From a virus, in IMG/VR virus record IMGVR_UViG_3300043395_003277, positions 21,450 to 85,449 of that record: 64,000 bases of DNA; one strand, 5' to 3'. Below the pieces are notes generated by a model that was not told the DNA's origin, made no database searches, and saw nothing but the letters and a program-made list of their open reading frames with translations. Shown here piece by piece: positions 39,192 through 49,273 of this stretch. Position 1 is the stretch's first letter, and the number at the start of each line of letters is the position of its first letter. The translations under genes and the position numbers were made by a program.

Positions 39192-39570
39192 GCTTATGGT
39201 AAAAGCTTTTGCGTAAACGATGCGCCAAGATTAAGTCAGTCACATTTAATGTGACCTCTTGATATGCCATCGTTCGATACAAGGACGAACAAAGGGGACC
39301 TAAGCAGCTCTGAATGTTTCGGGGCTGCTTTTCTTTTAGTTGAAACAGTGCAACCCACTGTGGGTGTAGTGGTCGAATCGATCTTTTCTTGTCGTCAAAA
39401 AGAATACAGTCTTCTTGCCAGGTCCACTGTTTATCACGAAACTGATCTGGGGTAATTCCAAATGTGGCAACCATTCCATAAAGCCAGGCCACGGATTTGG
39501 TTGCACGTTTCGCATCGAGGTTGAAGTAGTCATCCACGATGCGCTGATCAAGCGGTGGAGCGTGTCTCAT
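39142..39570 (-). CDS. Degenerate tyrosine-recombinase-like protein
   Basis: From ATG 39570 (MRHAPPLDQRIVDDYFNLDA) the sequence has AKRATKSVAWLYGMVATFGI and later RSIRPLHPQWVALFQL. This is the layout of the catalytic domain of cyanobacterial integrases (WxYGMxATYGLRxxE...KTGxRxVxPLxPEWxxLF). The expected motif I Arg is missing (FGITPDQF), and no HxxR box or Tyr is evident. The frame runs convergently into the HTH gene. It may be a decayed integrase or a repurposed DNA-binding domain. Confidence 0.42.
   Translation of the reverse strand: MRHAPPLDQRIVDDYFNLDAKRATKSVAWLYGMVATFGITPDQFRDKQWTWQEDCILFDDKKRSIRPLHPQWVALFQLKEKQPRNIQSCLGPLCSSLYRTMAYQEVTLNVTDLILAHRLRKSFYHKPKQQPQQHARAFAAVS
39302..39337 (+). 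terminator. Intrinsic terminator of the HTH transcript
   Basis: AAGCAGC, a 15-base loop, GCTGCTT, then TTCTTTT. It lies 110 bases downstream of the HTH stop and inside the antisense integrase-like frame. Confidence 0.65.
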
Positions 39571-39645
39571 GATTGTAATGAATTGAAGTACACCCAACCT
39601 ATCACCACAGGCGCACTGGCAGCAGGATTGAAAGGAAACCTTAAC

Positions 39646-39667
39646 GAGTCTATTTAGACTCACTATA
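39646..39667 (+). promoter_or_regulatory. Palindrome overlapping a T7-promoter-like sequence
   Basis: GAGTCTA-TT-TAGACTC (39,646-39,661) is a perfect 7-bp inverted repeat. Its right half runs into TATTTAGACTCACTATA (39,651-39,667), which matches the T7 RNA polymerase promoter -17 to -1 at 14 of 17 positions. No RNA polymerase gene of that type is in the window, and the direction is antisense to the late genes. Confidence 0.3.
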
Positions 39668-39691
39668 AGTTTACCTTATGGGTGTTTTTAC

Positions 39692-39922
39692 TTAGTCGGT
39701 GGGTCCTACCCCGCTGGCGAAAGCGGCCCAAGCCAATCCAATCGCTTCAATAGTCGAGGTTTCGTTGTTTTCATACGGAAGATAAACAACATCTCCGGCG
39801 TGATACGTCACTGGTGTGCCCTCGTAACTAATCGGACTAAAGCCTCGCTTTCGTACTTCTTGTTGCTCTGGGGATGGAAGTGTAGTTGTGTCTACAACAT
39901 CACCAAATTTAGGCTCAGACAT
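39692..39922 (-). CDS. Hypothetical protein (76 aa)
   Basis: From ATG 39922 (MSEPKFGDVVDTTTLPSPEQ), eight bases inside the upstream gene's end. A beta-rich middle (VTYHAGDVVYLPYENNETST) and a hydrophobic end (AIGLAWAAFASGVGP). Possibly a small virion or tail component. No family recognised. Confidence 0.58.
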   Translation of the reverse strand: MSEPKFGDVVDTTTLPSPEQQEVRKRGFSPISYEGTPVTYHAGDVVYLPYENNETSTIEAIGLAWAAFASGVGPTD

Positions 39923-41525
39923 TTTTGAATACCAAAAGATTTTGAACAAACCAACCCATGTGATAACCCTGCATCATTTCATTGCGAAGGTCTTCGGCCA
40001 AACGCGTGTCTTCACTCAAACCTTTTGAAACAAACAGAGAACGCCAATACTCTTTTTCTTGGCAGTTGATGTGTCCAACACCGCCTTGTCCAGGTTTTGC
40101 TGCTGTCCAAATTAAAGTACCACCTGGCTCAATTAAATTATAAACAGCATCTACAATTTCATAGTTTCTGATTGATTCAATGTGTTCTGCAACTTCCAGG
40201 CAGATTACTGTATCAGCGGAATCTGTAACGCTGAATAAGTCCTGGCAATATAAGTGTAATTTATTTTTTACACGCTCATCTATGTCATATCCAATTGCTT
40301 CAACGCCCCGCTCTCGCAAGGAGTGGACATACATTCCTGGCCCACACCCAACATCAATAACTTTTTGTGGTTTAAGTTCAGTATGTATCCAGTGCGCAAG
40401 TCGGTCAGCAAACGGTTTTTCTTCCTCCTCTAATTCTGCGTAATCAATATTCCTTAATTGATACCAGCCCTTATCATTTAAGTTCGCAATATCTTTAAAG
40501 ATCTTGTCGTATTTTTTGCCACAAGATTCCAGGCCATATCGGCTTCTTGTCATATCTGCAACGGCATGACGATCAAGTATATCAACTTGTTCTACGGCAT
40601 CCATCCAATCTTGAAGAGTGTGACAACGAAATCCCGTGACCCCATCAATGATGGTTTCTGTAAATGCGCCATAATCTACAGCAATTAATGGCGTACCACA
40701 CAACATTGCTTCTACACCACTACCTCCGAATGGCTCCGTGAAATTCGTTGGCATTAATGCAGCTTTTGCATGACGCAAGAAATGAGAACGTTCTTTACCA
40801 ACTAGTGGACCTCTGTAAATAATGTTTGGATGTTCCCAGGGGGATGGGTCTCCTTGTCCTGCAATTACAACCGGGATTGAACTGCGTGCGGCAATTTCTT
40901 TAACGGTGTCCATTCCTTTGACCGAACAAATGCGCCCAAGGAAAGCAAGGTAGCCACCCTTCTCGTACCGTGGATCCCACTCATCAAGATCAAAGTAATT
41001 AGGCACCACCCATTCATAGTTTTTGCCCTGTCTGTCTTCTTTGCCCTGGTGGTAATGCATCCAGGCATATGACTCAAAGATCCGAAAACTATTCGGCATC
41101 AAAGTCGGATATCCAATCCCAGTTTCGACATGGTGATGCGTGGGGAACTTCTCCATGAGGATTTGGTGAGCATGGCCAAAGGGATGACAAATAATGTCCC
41201 CTGGCTCCAGGCGTTTACGCATCTCAACGATCAAACGTTCTTCAAATGCTTGATGCCCTTCACTACCAACAGTTGCGTCATCCCCATGAAAATCGGTTTT
41301 CTTTCGATCTCCATAGAATTTTTTGAATTCTTGCCTGGTCAAGATCGGTACGTGTTCTGTTGCACCTGCTTCGCTACCTTCGTTACTGTATTCAATCACG
41401 TCATAACCATATGCCTGCATCATTTTAGGAAAGCGTAAAGCTTTGCCGGTAAAAGCACAGTGGGAATATTCACTGGTTGCTTGTGTATGAAAAATACCGA
41501 CCAGGTGCAAGCGAGGTTTTGCCAT
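39915..41525 (-). CDS. Fusion of GT4 glycosyltransferase and SAM-dependent methyltransferase
   Basis: Residues 1-345 form a GT-B glycosyltransferase: YLAFLGRICSVKGMDTVKEI, VVIAGQGDP, IIYRGPLVGKERSHFLRHAK, then EPFGGSGVEAMLCGTPLIAV with the EX7E pair E264 and E272. Residues about 370-536 form a class I methyltransferase: VIDVGCGPGMYVHSLRERGV (motif I 389-397), AIGYDID (acidic motif II), DTVICLEVAEHI and GGTLIWTAAKPGQGG. A single chain could add a sugar and methylate it. A surface-glycan, teichoic-like or virion-glycan role is possible; the target is unknown. Confidence 0.86.
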   Translation of the reverse strand: MAKPRLHLVGIFHTQATSEYSHCAFTGKALRFPKMMQAYGYDVIEYSNEGSEAGATEHVPILTRQEFKKFYGDRKKTDFHGDDATVGSEGHQAFEERLIVEMRKRLEPGDIICHPFGHAHQILMEKFPTHHHVETGIGYPTLMPNSFRIFESYAWMHYHQGKEDRQGKNYEWVVPNYFDLDEWDPRYEKGGYLAFLGRICSVKGMDTVKEIAARSSIPVVIAGQGDPSPWEHPNIIYRGPLVGKERSHFLRHAKAALMPTNFTEPFGGSGVEAMLCGTPLIAVDYGAFTETIIDGVTGFRCHTLQDWMDAVEQVDILDRHAVADMTRSRYGLESCGKKYDKIFKDIANLNDKGWYQLRNIDYAELEEEEKPFADRLAHWIHTELKPQKVIDVGCGPGMYVHSLRERGVEAIGYDIDERVKNKLHLYCQDLFSVTDSADTVICLEVAEHIESIRNYEIVDAVYNLIEPGGTLIWTAAKPGQGGVGHINCQEKEYWRSLFVSKGLSEDTRLAEDLRNEMMQGYHMGWFVQNLLVFKNV

Positions 41526-41588
41526 GGTTGATAAACGTTTTGACAGTATCTATCAAGGATAGATCAAAACCAAACTAAAATACAGTCT

Positions 41589-44500
41589 TTATGCAAGTCT
41601 TGTAAGTTGCATGGTAGAACCAATTTGAAGAGTTATCGCCGAAGCGTTTATTTCACTGGCAAATCGAATTTGGAAGTTACCCGCATTAGCGCCATTCTTA
41701 ATGATGCCGCTAATGCGTGCAGTGTGGTTACTGTTGATAAGCGACACACCAGTGCCAAGAACGTTGCCTGTTGTGGTTGATCCAGCACTCGGAAACGTCG
41801 TGCGAAGCGCTGAAGCGACAGCAGTAGACGCAATTGGTACCACAACCTCAACCATTGGAATGCAGTTAGTAGGCGATGTAAATCCTAAGTTCAAACCAGT
41901 TGTAGTTGCAGCGCTTTGGAATGTGACAAAACAATCCACTTGATACGTAGCGTTCGCAGCCAAAGAAACAACTAATTGAGTTACGTCAGCAAGTGCTGTA
42001 GAAGTGCTTTGCTGAGTTGAAGTTAAGCTGACTATCTGTGCAGAGGCGGCAGTTGGAGCAGCCCACGTTCCATCTGCTCGCAGGAAGTTTGAAGTGCCGC
42101 CACCTGATAATGGAGCCAATCCATTTAAAGTGGCGGTAAAAGTATTAAGTAATGCAGTTGCCTCTGTTGCCGTTAAATCTTCAGGCGCTCCAGTGCCTGC
42201 TGTTTTTCTTCCTTTGAAAGTTGCAGTAGCAACTTGAGATAACATCGTATTAGTAACTGTTGCGGAATCTCCTGTAGTTACAACAGTGCCGGTTGTATCT
42301 GGAATTGTTAACGTCCTGTCAGCACTTAAGATGCCAGGCTTCAAGGTTGCCTCAAAAGAACTTGTGCCACCAGCACGGCCGGCAAGAACAATACCATCTT
42401 GCGTGGCAGTATTAGATACACGCACGGATCCAATAATATCCAGTGCATACGTTGTTGATGGGCTTGCGCCAATACCAACTTGACCAGTAGATAAAACCCA
42501 GAGCCTGTTGGTATTGTTGGTGCCAATACGAAAATCGTCAGCGCCGAGTGTACCAACAGCCAATGTTCCACCGGCGCCGTAAAGGTATGTACCGTCGGTA
42601 TCACCAAAGGCACCACCACCTGTAAAACCTGTGGAGTTAATACCAAAGTCGCCGTAAATTGCTGTACCACCAACCCTGTCATTATTGACGACAAAGTCAG
42701 AGGATGCGCTTACTCCAGAACTTTTGTTCTGCAGAATGATCTGCCCATAGCTATTAACGGTGGTTGCAAATGTTGCAACTTTATCTGTATCGTTAAACGT
42801 CAGAGAAGGGCCAACAGAAACAAAACCTACGTTGTTATTGGTCGAAGGAGGTGTTGATGAAAGGTTTAATGTTTGGGTTGCAGTTCCAGAAAGTGCAAGT
42901 GTTGTGACGGAAGGATCAGATGTCCAAGCTGTGTCGTAATTTGTTGCCGAAGCTTTATTGAGAAGTTGGTTAGTTGTGCCGCCAACGGGAACACCTTGTC
43001 CTGCAATACCAGTGGCACCGGTGGGGCCTGTGGGACCAGAAGGACCTGTTGGACCATCAACACCTGTAGCACCTGTAGGACCAGTAACACCTTGAACACC
43101 TGTAGCACCCTGTACGCCAGTAGCTCCAGTGGCACCAGTGGCACCCGTAGCCCCCTGTACGCCAGTAGCTCCAGTAACACCTGTTGGGCCTGTGGTACCC
43201 TGAAGGCCCGTAGCACCTTGTACGCCAGTAGCGCCGGTGGGGCCAGCGGCACCTGTGGCACCTGTAATACCTACGCCAGTTGCACCTGTAGGACCAGTGG
43301 CACCTTCTGGTCCGCTAACCAGGGCTAAGAATACAGCCAGGTTATTTGCAAAGTTTGTCGAGCCGGTACCACCAGATGAAACAAGTGTTACAGGGTACGT
43401 CCAGTAACTGTTTGCTGTTCCAGGATTTGTATTTGTTGGTGTACCATTAACTTTCCATGTCTGATAATTGGAACTAGACGCTTGGTCTTGAATTGTAATG
43501 CTTTCTGTATTAAGAACTTGTGCAAGGAAAATGTCAATATCAATCGAATCACTTGTTGTGTGATTGATACTGATTGACGTTGCGCTTGTTTGTGTTGCGT
43601 TGTTCCAAATTAAAAATCCTAAGCCTGGATCCCCGGTCGTGATTGTTGTTTTGGCGTTGTACTTAAAGAGACTGGACGAATAACCCGCTGGGCCAGTAGC
43701 ACCTGTGGGGCCTGCAATGCCAGTGGCTCCTGTTGGGCCTGTCGTACCTTGAATGCCTGTAGCACCTGTGATGCCTACACCTGTAGCTCCAGTAGGACCA
43801 GTGGTTCCTTGTACGCCAGTGGCACCAGTGGCACCTGCAACACCCGTAGCACCCTGTACGCCAGTGGCACCATTGGCACCAGTGGCTCCCTGTACCCCAG
43901 TAGCACCTGTGGGGCCTGCAATGCCAGTGGCTCCTGTTGGGCCTGTCGTACCTTGAATGCCTGTAGCACCTTGTACACCTGTGACACCAGTAGCACCTGT
44001 GTCACCTTGGATGCCTGTGGCACCTTGCACGCCTGTAGCCCCCTGTGGCCCTGATGCACCAGTAGGGCCCGTAGTTCCTTGAATACCGGTAGCACCTTGA
44101 ATGCCTGTGACACCAGTAGCACCTGTTGCACCTTGAATGCCTGTGACGCCAGTAGGGCCCGTAGTTCCTTGAATACCGGTAGCACCTTGAATGCCTGTAG
44201 CACCCTGGACACCGGTGGCGCCTGTGGTACCTGTTGTGCCCTGCGTACCGGTGGCACCTGTGGGACCTGTTGTGCCCTGCGTGCCGGTGGCGCCTGTAAC
44301 ACCAGTGAGTCCTTGTGCACCGGAAGGGCCCGTGGGCCCTGTTGGGCCAGACGGACCACCCGAGGGACCTGTGGGGCCAGTAGCCCCAATCATGTTGTAT
44401 ACCTTTTCTAAGCCAGAGGCATCATATAAACGCCATGTGCCATCTTGTGTTAATACAAGTTCTTCTTCTGCGTTTAATGTGCCTTGCCAAATGGTCGAAA

Positions 44501-44765
44501 CAATGGTGCCATTGGTGTGATTAACTGTAATTGTGTTGGATCCAGCATCTTCGTTTTTGATGAAAAGTGTTCGAACATTACGCTGAACCGTTGCTGCTGG
44601 TGCCTCAACAATCACAGTTGTTGTTGAAGTTGTAATTAAAGTATTTAAACGACCAGGGGTAACTGTACCACTAGCGTTATCAACATATGACGCGTGCACT
44701 TCAATAGAACCAGCGCTGCCGGTTACCAGTTGAACTTGATCAGATGTTGACGTTAAAAGAAGCAT
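41589..44765 (-). CDS. Collagen-like tail fibre (1058 aa)
   Basis: The N-terminal about 130 residues are a beta-rich attachment domain ([20 protein letters not shown]). Two long blocks of Gly-X-Y triplets follow (about 132-353 and 466-565), dominated by [20 protein letters not shown] globular beta domain separates them. The C-terminal half contains [20 protein letters not shown] (a typical phage fibre segment) and ends in a TNF/C1q-like beta tail ([20 protein letters not shown]). The triplets would form a collagen-like triple helix. DNA repeats make length variation likely. Confidence 0.86.
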   Translation of the reverse strand: MLLLTSTSDQVQLVTGSAGSIEVHASYVDNASGTVTPGRLNTLITTSTTTVIVEAPAATVQRNVRTLFIKNEDAGSNTITVNHTNGTIVSTIWQGTLNAEEELVLTQDGTWRLYDASGLEKVYNMIGATGPTGPSGGPSGPTGPTGPSGAQGLTGVTGATGTQGTTGPTGATGTQGTTGTTGATGVQGATGIQGATGIQGTTGPTGVTGIQGATGATGVTGIQGATGIQGTTGPTGASGPQGATGVQGATGIQGDTGATGVTGVQGATGIQGTTGPTGATGIAGPTGATGVQGATGANGATGVQGATGVAGATGATGVQGTTGPTGATGVGITGATGIQGTTGPTGATGIAGPTGATGPAGYSSSLFKYNAKTTITTGDPGLGFLIWNNATQTSATSISINHTTSDSIDIDIFLAQVLNTESITIQDQASSSNYQTWKVNGTPTNTNPGTANSYWTYPVTLVSSGGTGSTNFANNLAVFLALVSGPEGATGPTGATGVGITGATGAAGPTGATGVQGATGLQGTTGPTGVTGATGVQGATGATGATGATGVQGATGVQGVTGPTGATGVDGPTGPSGPTGPTGATGIAGQGVPVGGTTNQLLNKASATNYDTAWTSDPSVTTLALSGTATQTLNLSSTPPSTNNNVGFVSVGPSLTFNDTDKVATFATTVNSYGQIILQNKSSGVSASSDFVVNNDRVGGTAIYGDFGINSTGFTGGGAFGDTDGTYLYGAGGTLAVGTLGADDFRIGTNNTNRLWVLSTGQVGIGASPSTTYALDIIGSVRVSNTATQDGIVLAGRAGGTSSFEATLKPGILSADRTLTIPDTTGTVVTTGDSATVTNTMLSQVATATFKGRKTAGTGAPEDLTATEATALLNTFTATLNGLAPLSGGGTSNFLRADGTWAAPTAASAQIVSLTSTQQSTSTALADVTQLVVSLAANATYQVDCFVTFQSAATTTGLNLGFTSPTNCIPMVEVVVPIASTAVASALRTTFPSAGSTTTGNVLGTGVSLINSNHTARISGIIKNGANAGNFQIRFASEINASAITLQIGSTMQLTRLA

Positions 44766-44810
44766 GGAGTATTGCCTTGGTCCTTATTGTTGTATTTTAA
44801 ACGAAAAAAA

Positions 44811-46448
44811 TTATGTTCCCGGCTTTTCGCCAAGTGATGGCACATAAGGCGCACCATTCTTGTCGTACATTGTAAACCCTTGCATGCGCACAAAGGTAGA
44901 CGGCACGTTAAATAGTTTCTGCATCATTGGCATCATCATGGGAGCCTGACAGTTGTAAGGAGGAACATCCATGTAAGCCAATGCGTTATAGGCAAGTTCT
45001 CTATTGATTTTCTCTTGCTTCTCTTCTGTATCTGTTACAAGTTTTTGTTCCCATGCCACCATGCTGCCAATATCCACAGGAAAATCAGAAGGCTCAGGGG
45101 GAAAGACACCCTCCTTAAACTTCAAGGCATAAATATGCTTACAGTATCGCACTTCATCAAGAAGGGGCGTCCAGGTATCCGTAAGTGATGTGATGACATT
45201 TCCAACGGCAGAATAATCTTCGTAGGTCGGCATTCCATCTGCCCTGGATCCAGGGAGAGAAGGGTTGTTATTTCTTAAGTAAACAGAACCAAAATCACGG
45301 AACACGCCTGGATTGTCACGATTTGCGCCTGGCTCTGTTGAGGAGTTCGGGCTAATAGATGGAGGAATGTTGTATTCAGCACTTGGGGAAACAACAGTCA
45401 TATTCCTGTTTTCGGTTGCGGATGTCATTGCTCTATTGTCAACGCGTCCGCTACGGTCTTTCATGATTTCATAGCGACCAGGCTTCAGTGCGGCAAGATT
45501 GGTTCTTGGGAAGTAACGCTGAGCGCGATTATTCAAATTCGTCATATATGCATAATCACGACGCGTGAAGTCCTGGCAAGAACAGCAATAGCGCGTACCT
45601 GTCATTAAGAACCGACCAACGGTGGGCGGTCTTGTCGCCGGTGTTATAAGCAAACGATCTGGCGTGGCTTCAACGGATCCTTGTTTTCTAAGTTTTAGAA
45701 TACCCGTAAAAGGATCAGTGTCAGCAAGGACAGCTTGAGTGTATCCGTATCGTTTTTGAGTTAGAGGATCAATCGTATCTCGTGTAATCGGCACGCCACC
45801 TTGAGTAATAATGCGGTCTTCCAGTATCTCGCCGTTGATGGCCTTAATGCCACCTGGTACGCCTGGTACAGGAACGTAAAGCGGAGGAGGTAATGGATTA
45901 GCAGTACTCCAGTTACCCGCTAGTTTTACGTACCAATAATCTGCATCTTCCGTTACCGATTCAATGTAAGCCAACTGAGAAGAAACACGTGTATCATCAT
46001 CGAAAAGAAGGCCTTCATTTTCGTAATCTTCAAATTGAATATTTGGCCAATAGTCGGAACTAAGAAGTCTTGAGCTTCGGATATTATCAAGCCGCAGGCT
46101 ACCGGCAACACGGGTGCCTGCCCAGTGCATGCCAAATTCTTTGTTAACTGTTGGAAATCCTTGAAATACCCCAGGAATTGTCGGTGGGTTCGTACCGGTT
46201 TGTGTTGTACCAGGGGGCAGTGGAATTTGATAGTTAAAAGAATATTCGTAATTATTGTTGATGCTAAGAGCAGTTGCTAATTCAAACCCTCTGCGCCAGC
46301 GGGTCCAGGCTGATTCTCTATTGATAGTGGCAATAGAACCTTGAACACTACCTTTAGAAAACTCAGTCGTGATCGGCTTTACACCATTCGGCTTAAAGTC
46401 CTTTGTCTTGCCGAATGAACCAAAAGCAGTTCCCCGTGAGGGAGACAT
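44811..46448 (-). CDS. Virion structural protein (545 aa)
   Basis: Beta/loop-rich, with Pro-rich loops (YQIPLPPGTTQTGTNPPTIP) and a Cys pair in TRYCCSCQDFTRRDYAYMTN. The C-terminus has a Met-rich stretch (QAPMMMPMMQKLFNVPSTFV). No enzyme motif or membrane span. It lies between the collagen-like fibre and a 261-residue virion gene in the minus-strand late run, so a tail or baseplate protein is likely. Confidence 0.68.
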   Translation of the reverse strand: MSPSRGTAFGSFGKTKDFKPNGVKPITTEFSKGSVQGSIATINRESAWTRWRRGFELATALSINNNYEYSFNYQIPLPPGTTQTGTNPPTIPGVFQGFPTVNKEFGMHWAGTRVAGSLRLDNIRSSRLLSSDYWPNIQFEDYENEGLLFDDDTRVSSQLAYIESVTEDADYWYVKLAGNWSTANPLPPPLYVPVPGVPGGIKAINGEILEDRIITQGGVPITRDTIDPLTQKRYGYTQAVLADTDPFTGILKLRKQGSVEATPDRLLITPATRPPTVGRFLMTGTRYCCSCQDFTRRDYAYMTNLNNRAQRYFPRTNLAALKPGRYEIMKDRSGRVDNRAMTSATENRNMTVVSPSAEYNIPPSISPNSSTEPGANRDNPGVFRDFGSVYLRNNNPSLPGSRADGMPTYEDYSAVGNVITSLTDTWTPLLDEVRYCKHIYALKFKEGVFPPEPSDFPVDIGSMVAWEQKLVTDTEEKQEKINRELAYNALAYMDVPPYNCQAPMMMPMMQKLFNVPSTFVRMQGFTMYDKNGAPYVPSLGEKPGT

Positions 46449-46451
46449 GGC

Positions 46452-47237
46452 TTAGAAGAATCCGCCTTGAGCAATAACGTGAGCGCCTGGTGCATAACCA
46501 GCTGCATTTGCACCATCAGGGAAAACACCAACGTAAATGCGATCACCGCGCTCCAGGTAAATGCCCTTATTGCGCAGGGGAGCAGTGGTGCCTAAACCAT
46601 TGGTGTTACCTGCGTGCATCACAGGTGCAGCCAGTTGTGGCATTAAGTCTGAACAGTCAACCACACCGCTGTCTGCTGGGACTGTTTTGGCAAATAAGAT
46701 TCGATAATCGCCAGAAGCAGGGATTGGAGTAGTCGTACCACGGGTGTGGTAAAACACAAAGGTCACCGGTTGTTGATAACCGTAAGATACACCTTTGTAA
46801 TCAAAGCCAGAAGCAATACCGCCCGAATAATTAAGGGCTGTATTGATACCGGTTAATGTCGTGGAGCCTGTGTATTGGTAGTAACCATAACCACTGAAAG
46901 GCGCACCACCACCAGTCAAAGAACCTGTGGCAGAAATAAAAACAATCTGGCCGCTCACCAGGGAAATGGGCGTGCCAGAAGTTGTTGTATTTACGGTGTA
47001 ATCAGGTTCGCGATAAAAATCATTACGAGAAATCGTAATTGAATCAATTACACCACCGCTATTATTGTCTTCTTCCAGGGCGGCATCCATATCCACAAGG
47101 ATGGAAGGAGCCTGACCACCCTGAACAAACAGTGTGTTGGTAGAAGCACTACCAACTGTTTGCGTTGTAACCCGTACCGAATCAAACAACGGACGGTCAA
47201 CCAGCATTGGTTGTTTATTTGTAGATGTAGAAGCCAA
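46452..47237 (-). CDS. Virion structural protein (261 aa)
   Basis: MASTSTNKQPMLVDRPLFDS, then Thr/Ser/Gly-rich beta strands (GVIDSITISRNDFYREPDYT) and an end VIAQGGFF. A TATAAT element lies at 47,261-47,266, 24 bases before the ATG, with a weak TTGGAT upstream. The beta composition fits a tail tube, collar or decoration protein. Confidence 0.66.
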   Translation of the reverse strand: MASTSTNKQPMLVDRPLFDSVRVTTQTVGSASTNTLFVQGGQAPSILVDMDAALEEDNNSGGVIDSITISRNDFYREPDYTVNTTTSGTPISLVSGQIVFISATGSLTGGGAPFSGYGYYQYTGSTTLTGINTALNYSGGIASGFDYKGVSYGYQQPVTFVFYHTRGTTTPIPASGDYRILFAKTVPADSGVVDCSDLMPQLAAPVMHAGNTNGLGTTAPLRNKGIYLERGDRIYVGVFPDGANAAGYAPGAHVIAQGGFF

Positions 47238-47270
47238 AGCTATACGTCCTGTTTTTACTTATTATAGACG

Positions 47271-47951
47271 TTATCGAATCAGGGATCCAAACATATTCAA
47301 GAAATTCCCAAAAGAAGAAGAAGTGGGAGTAGATCTTGGAGCCAATAAAGGTGTCAACAGTGGTTGAACAATCTGTTGAGCCATTTGCATTAATACCGGA
47401 TCACGTTGTCCTGCCAAATCGGTAGGTGCTGCTGGTGCCGGAGTTTGGGGCTGTGATTTTAGTGGTTTCGGTGCAGCAGGTGCACCAGGGCCGCCTACTG
47501 GGATATCACCTAAAACACGCCTTGCATTTTCATACAAGTCACCGCCTTTCCTGAATCGTGGCAGAGCGCCTGCAACAGATGTACCAAAGGAATCCTTTGC
47601 GTTTAATGAAACGTTTGGATTGCCTCCAAGGACTGTCGCATAGGCTCGTGCAATGCCCATGCCAGGTTTGTAGCCACGGTCTTCAAAAAACTGAAGAACT
47701 TTAGGCATCTGCCCAGCTCTTGTTTGCTGGCCAGAAATACCATAAATGTTCTGTTCATTGGGACCGAATTGAATCATCCCCTTGTAGCGGCCACCAGCGC
47801 CGCCAACAATGTTGGGATCCATATTTGGACCAGACTCTAAAGAGAGAAAAGCACCAAACTCATATGGATCCAGGCCTAATCGTTTGGCGCCTTGAATAAT
47901 TGCCATCCGATCTGCCTGTGGCAGGATTCCGACTCGTGCTGCACCTGACAT
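47271..47951 (-). CDS. Lysozyme-like virion protein (transglycosylase fold candidate)
   Basis: From ATG 47951 (MSGAARVGILPQADRMAIIQ). The N-terminal half has RLGLDPYEFGAFLSLESGPN with a Glu at the position of the catalytic Glu of lysozyme-like transglycosylases, then GRYKGMIQFGPNEQNIYGIS, like the GxxQF/GL continuation of such domains. The C-terminal half is proline-rich (PAAPKPLKSQPQTPAPAAPT). A particle-borne muralytic enzyme for DNA entry is likely. Confidence 0.62.
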   Translation of the reverse strand: MSGAARVGILPQADRMAIIQGAKRLGLDPYEFGAFLSLESGPNMDPNIVGGAGGRYKGMIQFGPNEQNIYGISGQQTRAGQMPKVLQFFEDRGYKPGMGIARAYATVLGGNPNVSLNAKDSFGTSVAGALPRFRKGGDLYENARRVLGDIPVGGPGAPAAPKPLKSQPQTPAPAAPTDLAGQRDPVLMQMAQQIVQPLLTPLLAPRSTPTSSSFGNFLNMFGSLIR

Positions 47952-47956
47952 TGGTT

Positions 47957-49273
47957 TTACTGGGTCTTCTGGAGTTTCATCAGTTCTCGGTACGCAAGAC
48001 CAGGGTTCGCTCTCACCCAAGCCTTCAGTGCTTCCTGCTCCATGTTCGGAGCAGCTCCAAGGTCCGTCAGACGGCGCTGAAGCTCTCCCGTTTGGGCCAT
48101 GCTCCTACCCAATTGCTGCTGGCCCGCATAGTAGGCAGGAAGAGGGACATTTGTAGGAGCAGGATACTGCTGAGCAGCATTAAGTACTTCTTGAGAGAGT
48201 GCGCGTTGTTGAACATTTTGGCGTTGTGCGGGAACACCGGCCCCATTGGACAACACCACTTGACCAAACGGCGAGGTTGGTGGAGGTGGCAGTGTCACTT
48301 GTCCGGCTTGTGCTCCAGGTGCTGCTGCTTCCTGTAAAGGAGGGGCAGCGGGAGCAGGTGGTGGAGAATAACCTCCACTTAAATCTGGCGGCGAAATACC
48401 ACCAACCGGACCTTGTCCCATATCTCGATATTGCGCAAAGCGTTGCTCACGATCTGAAGCTCCGCTGTAATCTGGGGCTAATTCACCAGGATTAACAACA
48501 GGGCGATTTTGGATTGGTGTAATGCGAGAATCTTTACTTGGATCGTAGGCTAAGCCTTTACCTTGCAAGAAATCCAATACATTTCCACCAGCTTCAATCA
48601 TTGGGACTGGATCAGCAAGGCCCCATGCCATGCCACCCATGCCACCAAGAACCGCAGTGCCTTTTAACCCTGTGATACCACCGGGAGAAAGACTGCGAAC
48701 TAAACTTCCTACTTGGCCAAATCCTGTCTGACCGGCTAGGGCACGCGCTGCTTTTTCTGTTGTTCCACCAAATTGACGCAAGAACTCACGGCGTAAACCG
48801 GGGTCTCTTGCAAACTGACCCCCAGTTTGGATAGCAGTTTGCAGTGGATTTGTAATTACAGCTTGACCTGTACGCAAAGCATCGCCAATAATAGGAGCAC
48901 GAAGCGCACCTTCTGCTGTTTGCGTTACACCCCGTGACAATGCTGGAGCAAAACCAGCAGCTTCTTGGATGGCACGATTAACCATACCTGTTTGTACAGC
49001 CTGACCGACACCAGCTGGCATATTGGTCAGATCGGTAATCATCCCAGTGAAACGAGTTGGGATGTTGCCGAAATTAGGGCCAGCAAACTGTTTTGGCAGT
49101 GGCCGCTGTAAAACACGTTCAGCTTGTCCGGCTAAAGCACGATAGGTCTGAGGATTAGTGACAGTATCGGCCACAGCTCGAACAGCAGGAGCTGCTTTGG
49201 CGCCAAAGCCTTGTACAGCGCTCATCACCTGAGGTGCGCCTTGAATAAATAAGCGAACGAAGGGATTCATCAT
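47957..49273 (-). CDS. Virion protein (438 aa), internal or membrane-interacting
   Basis: Possible starts are GTG 49279 and ATG 49273 (overlapping the previous stop as ATGA). Ala/Gly/Pro/Gln-rich: a helical N-terminal half with Gly-rich segments (GTAVLGGMGGMAWGLADPVP) and a disordered Pro-rich middle (PPPAPAAPPLQEAAAPGAQA). This composition is typical of ejection or internal core proteins. It is coupled to the lysozyme-like gene downstream. Confidence 0.65.
   Translation of the reverse strand: MMNPFVRLFIQGAPQVMSAVQGFGAKAAPAVRAVADTVTNPQTYRALAGQAERVLQRPLPKQFAGPNFGNIPTRFTGMITDLTNMPAGVGQAVQTGMVNRAIQEAAGFAPALSRGVTQTAEGALRAPIIGDALRTGQAVITNPLQTAIQTGGQFARDPGLRREFLRQFGGTTEKAARALAGQTGFGQVGSLVRSLSPGGITGLKGTAVLGGMGGMAWGLADPVPMIEAGGNVLDFLQGKGLAYDPSKDSRITPIQNRPVVNPGELAPDYSGASDREQRFAQYRDMGQGPVGGISPPDLSGGYSPPPAPAAPPLQEAAAPGAQAGQVTLPPPPTSPFGQVVLSNGAGVPAQRQNVQQRALSQEVLNAAQQYPAPTNVPLPAYYAGQQQLGRSMAQTGELQRRLTDLGAAPNMEQEALKAWVRANPGLAYRELMKLQKTQ

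Noticed and set aside
43749-44411. Repeat array resembling CRISPR or tandem DNA repeats
   Set aside because: The periodicity is of 9- and 18-base multiples and encodes Gly-X-Y triplets in a continuous frame; there are no unique spacers.
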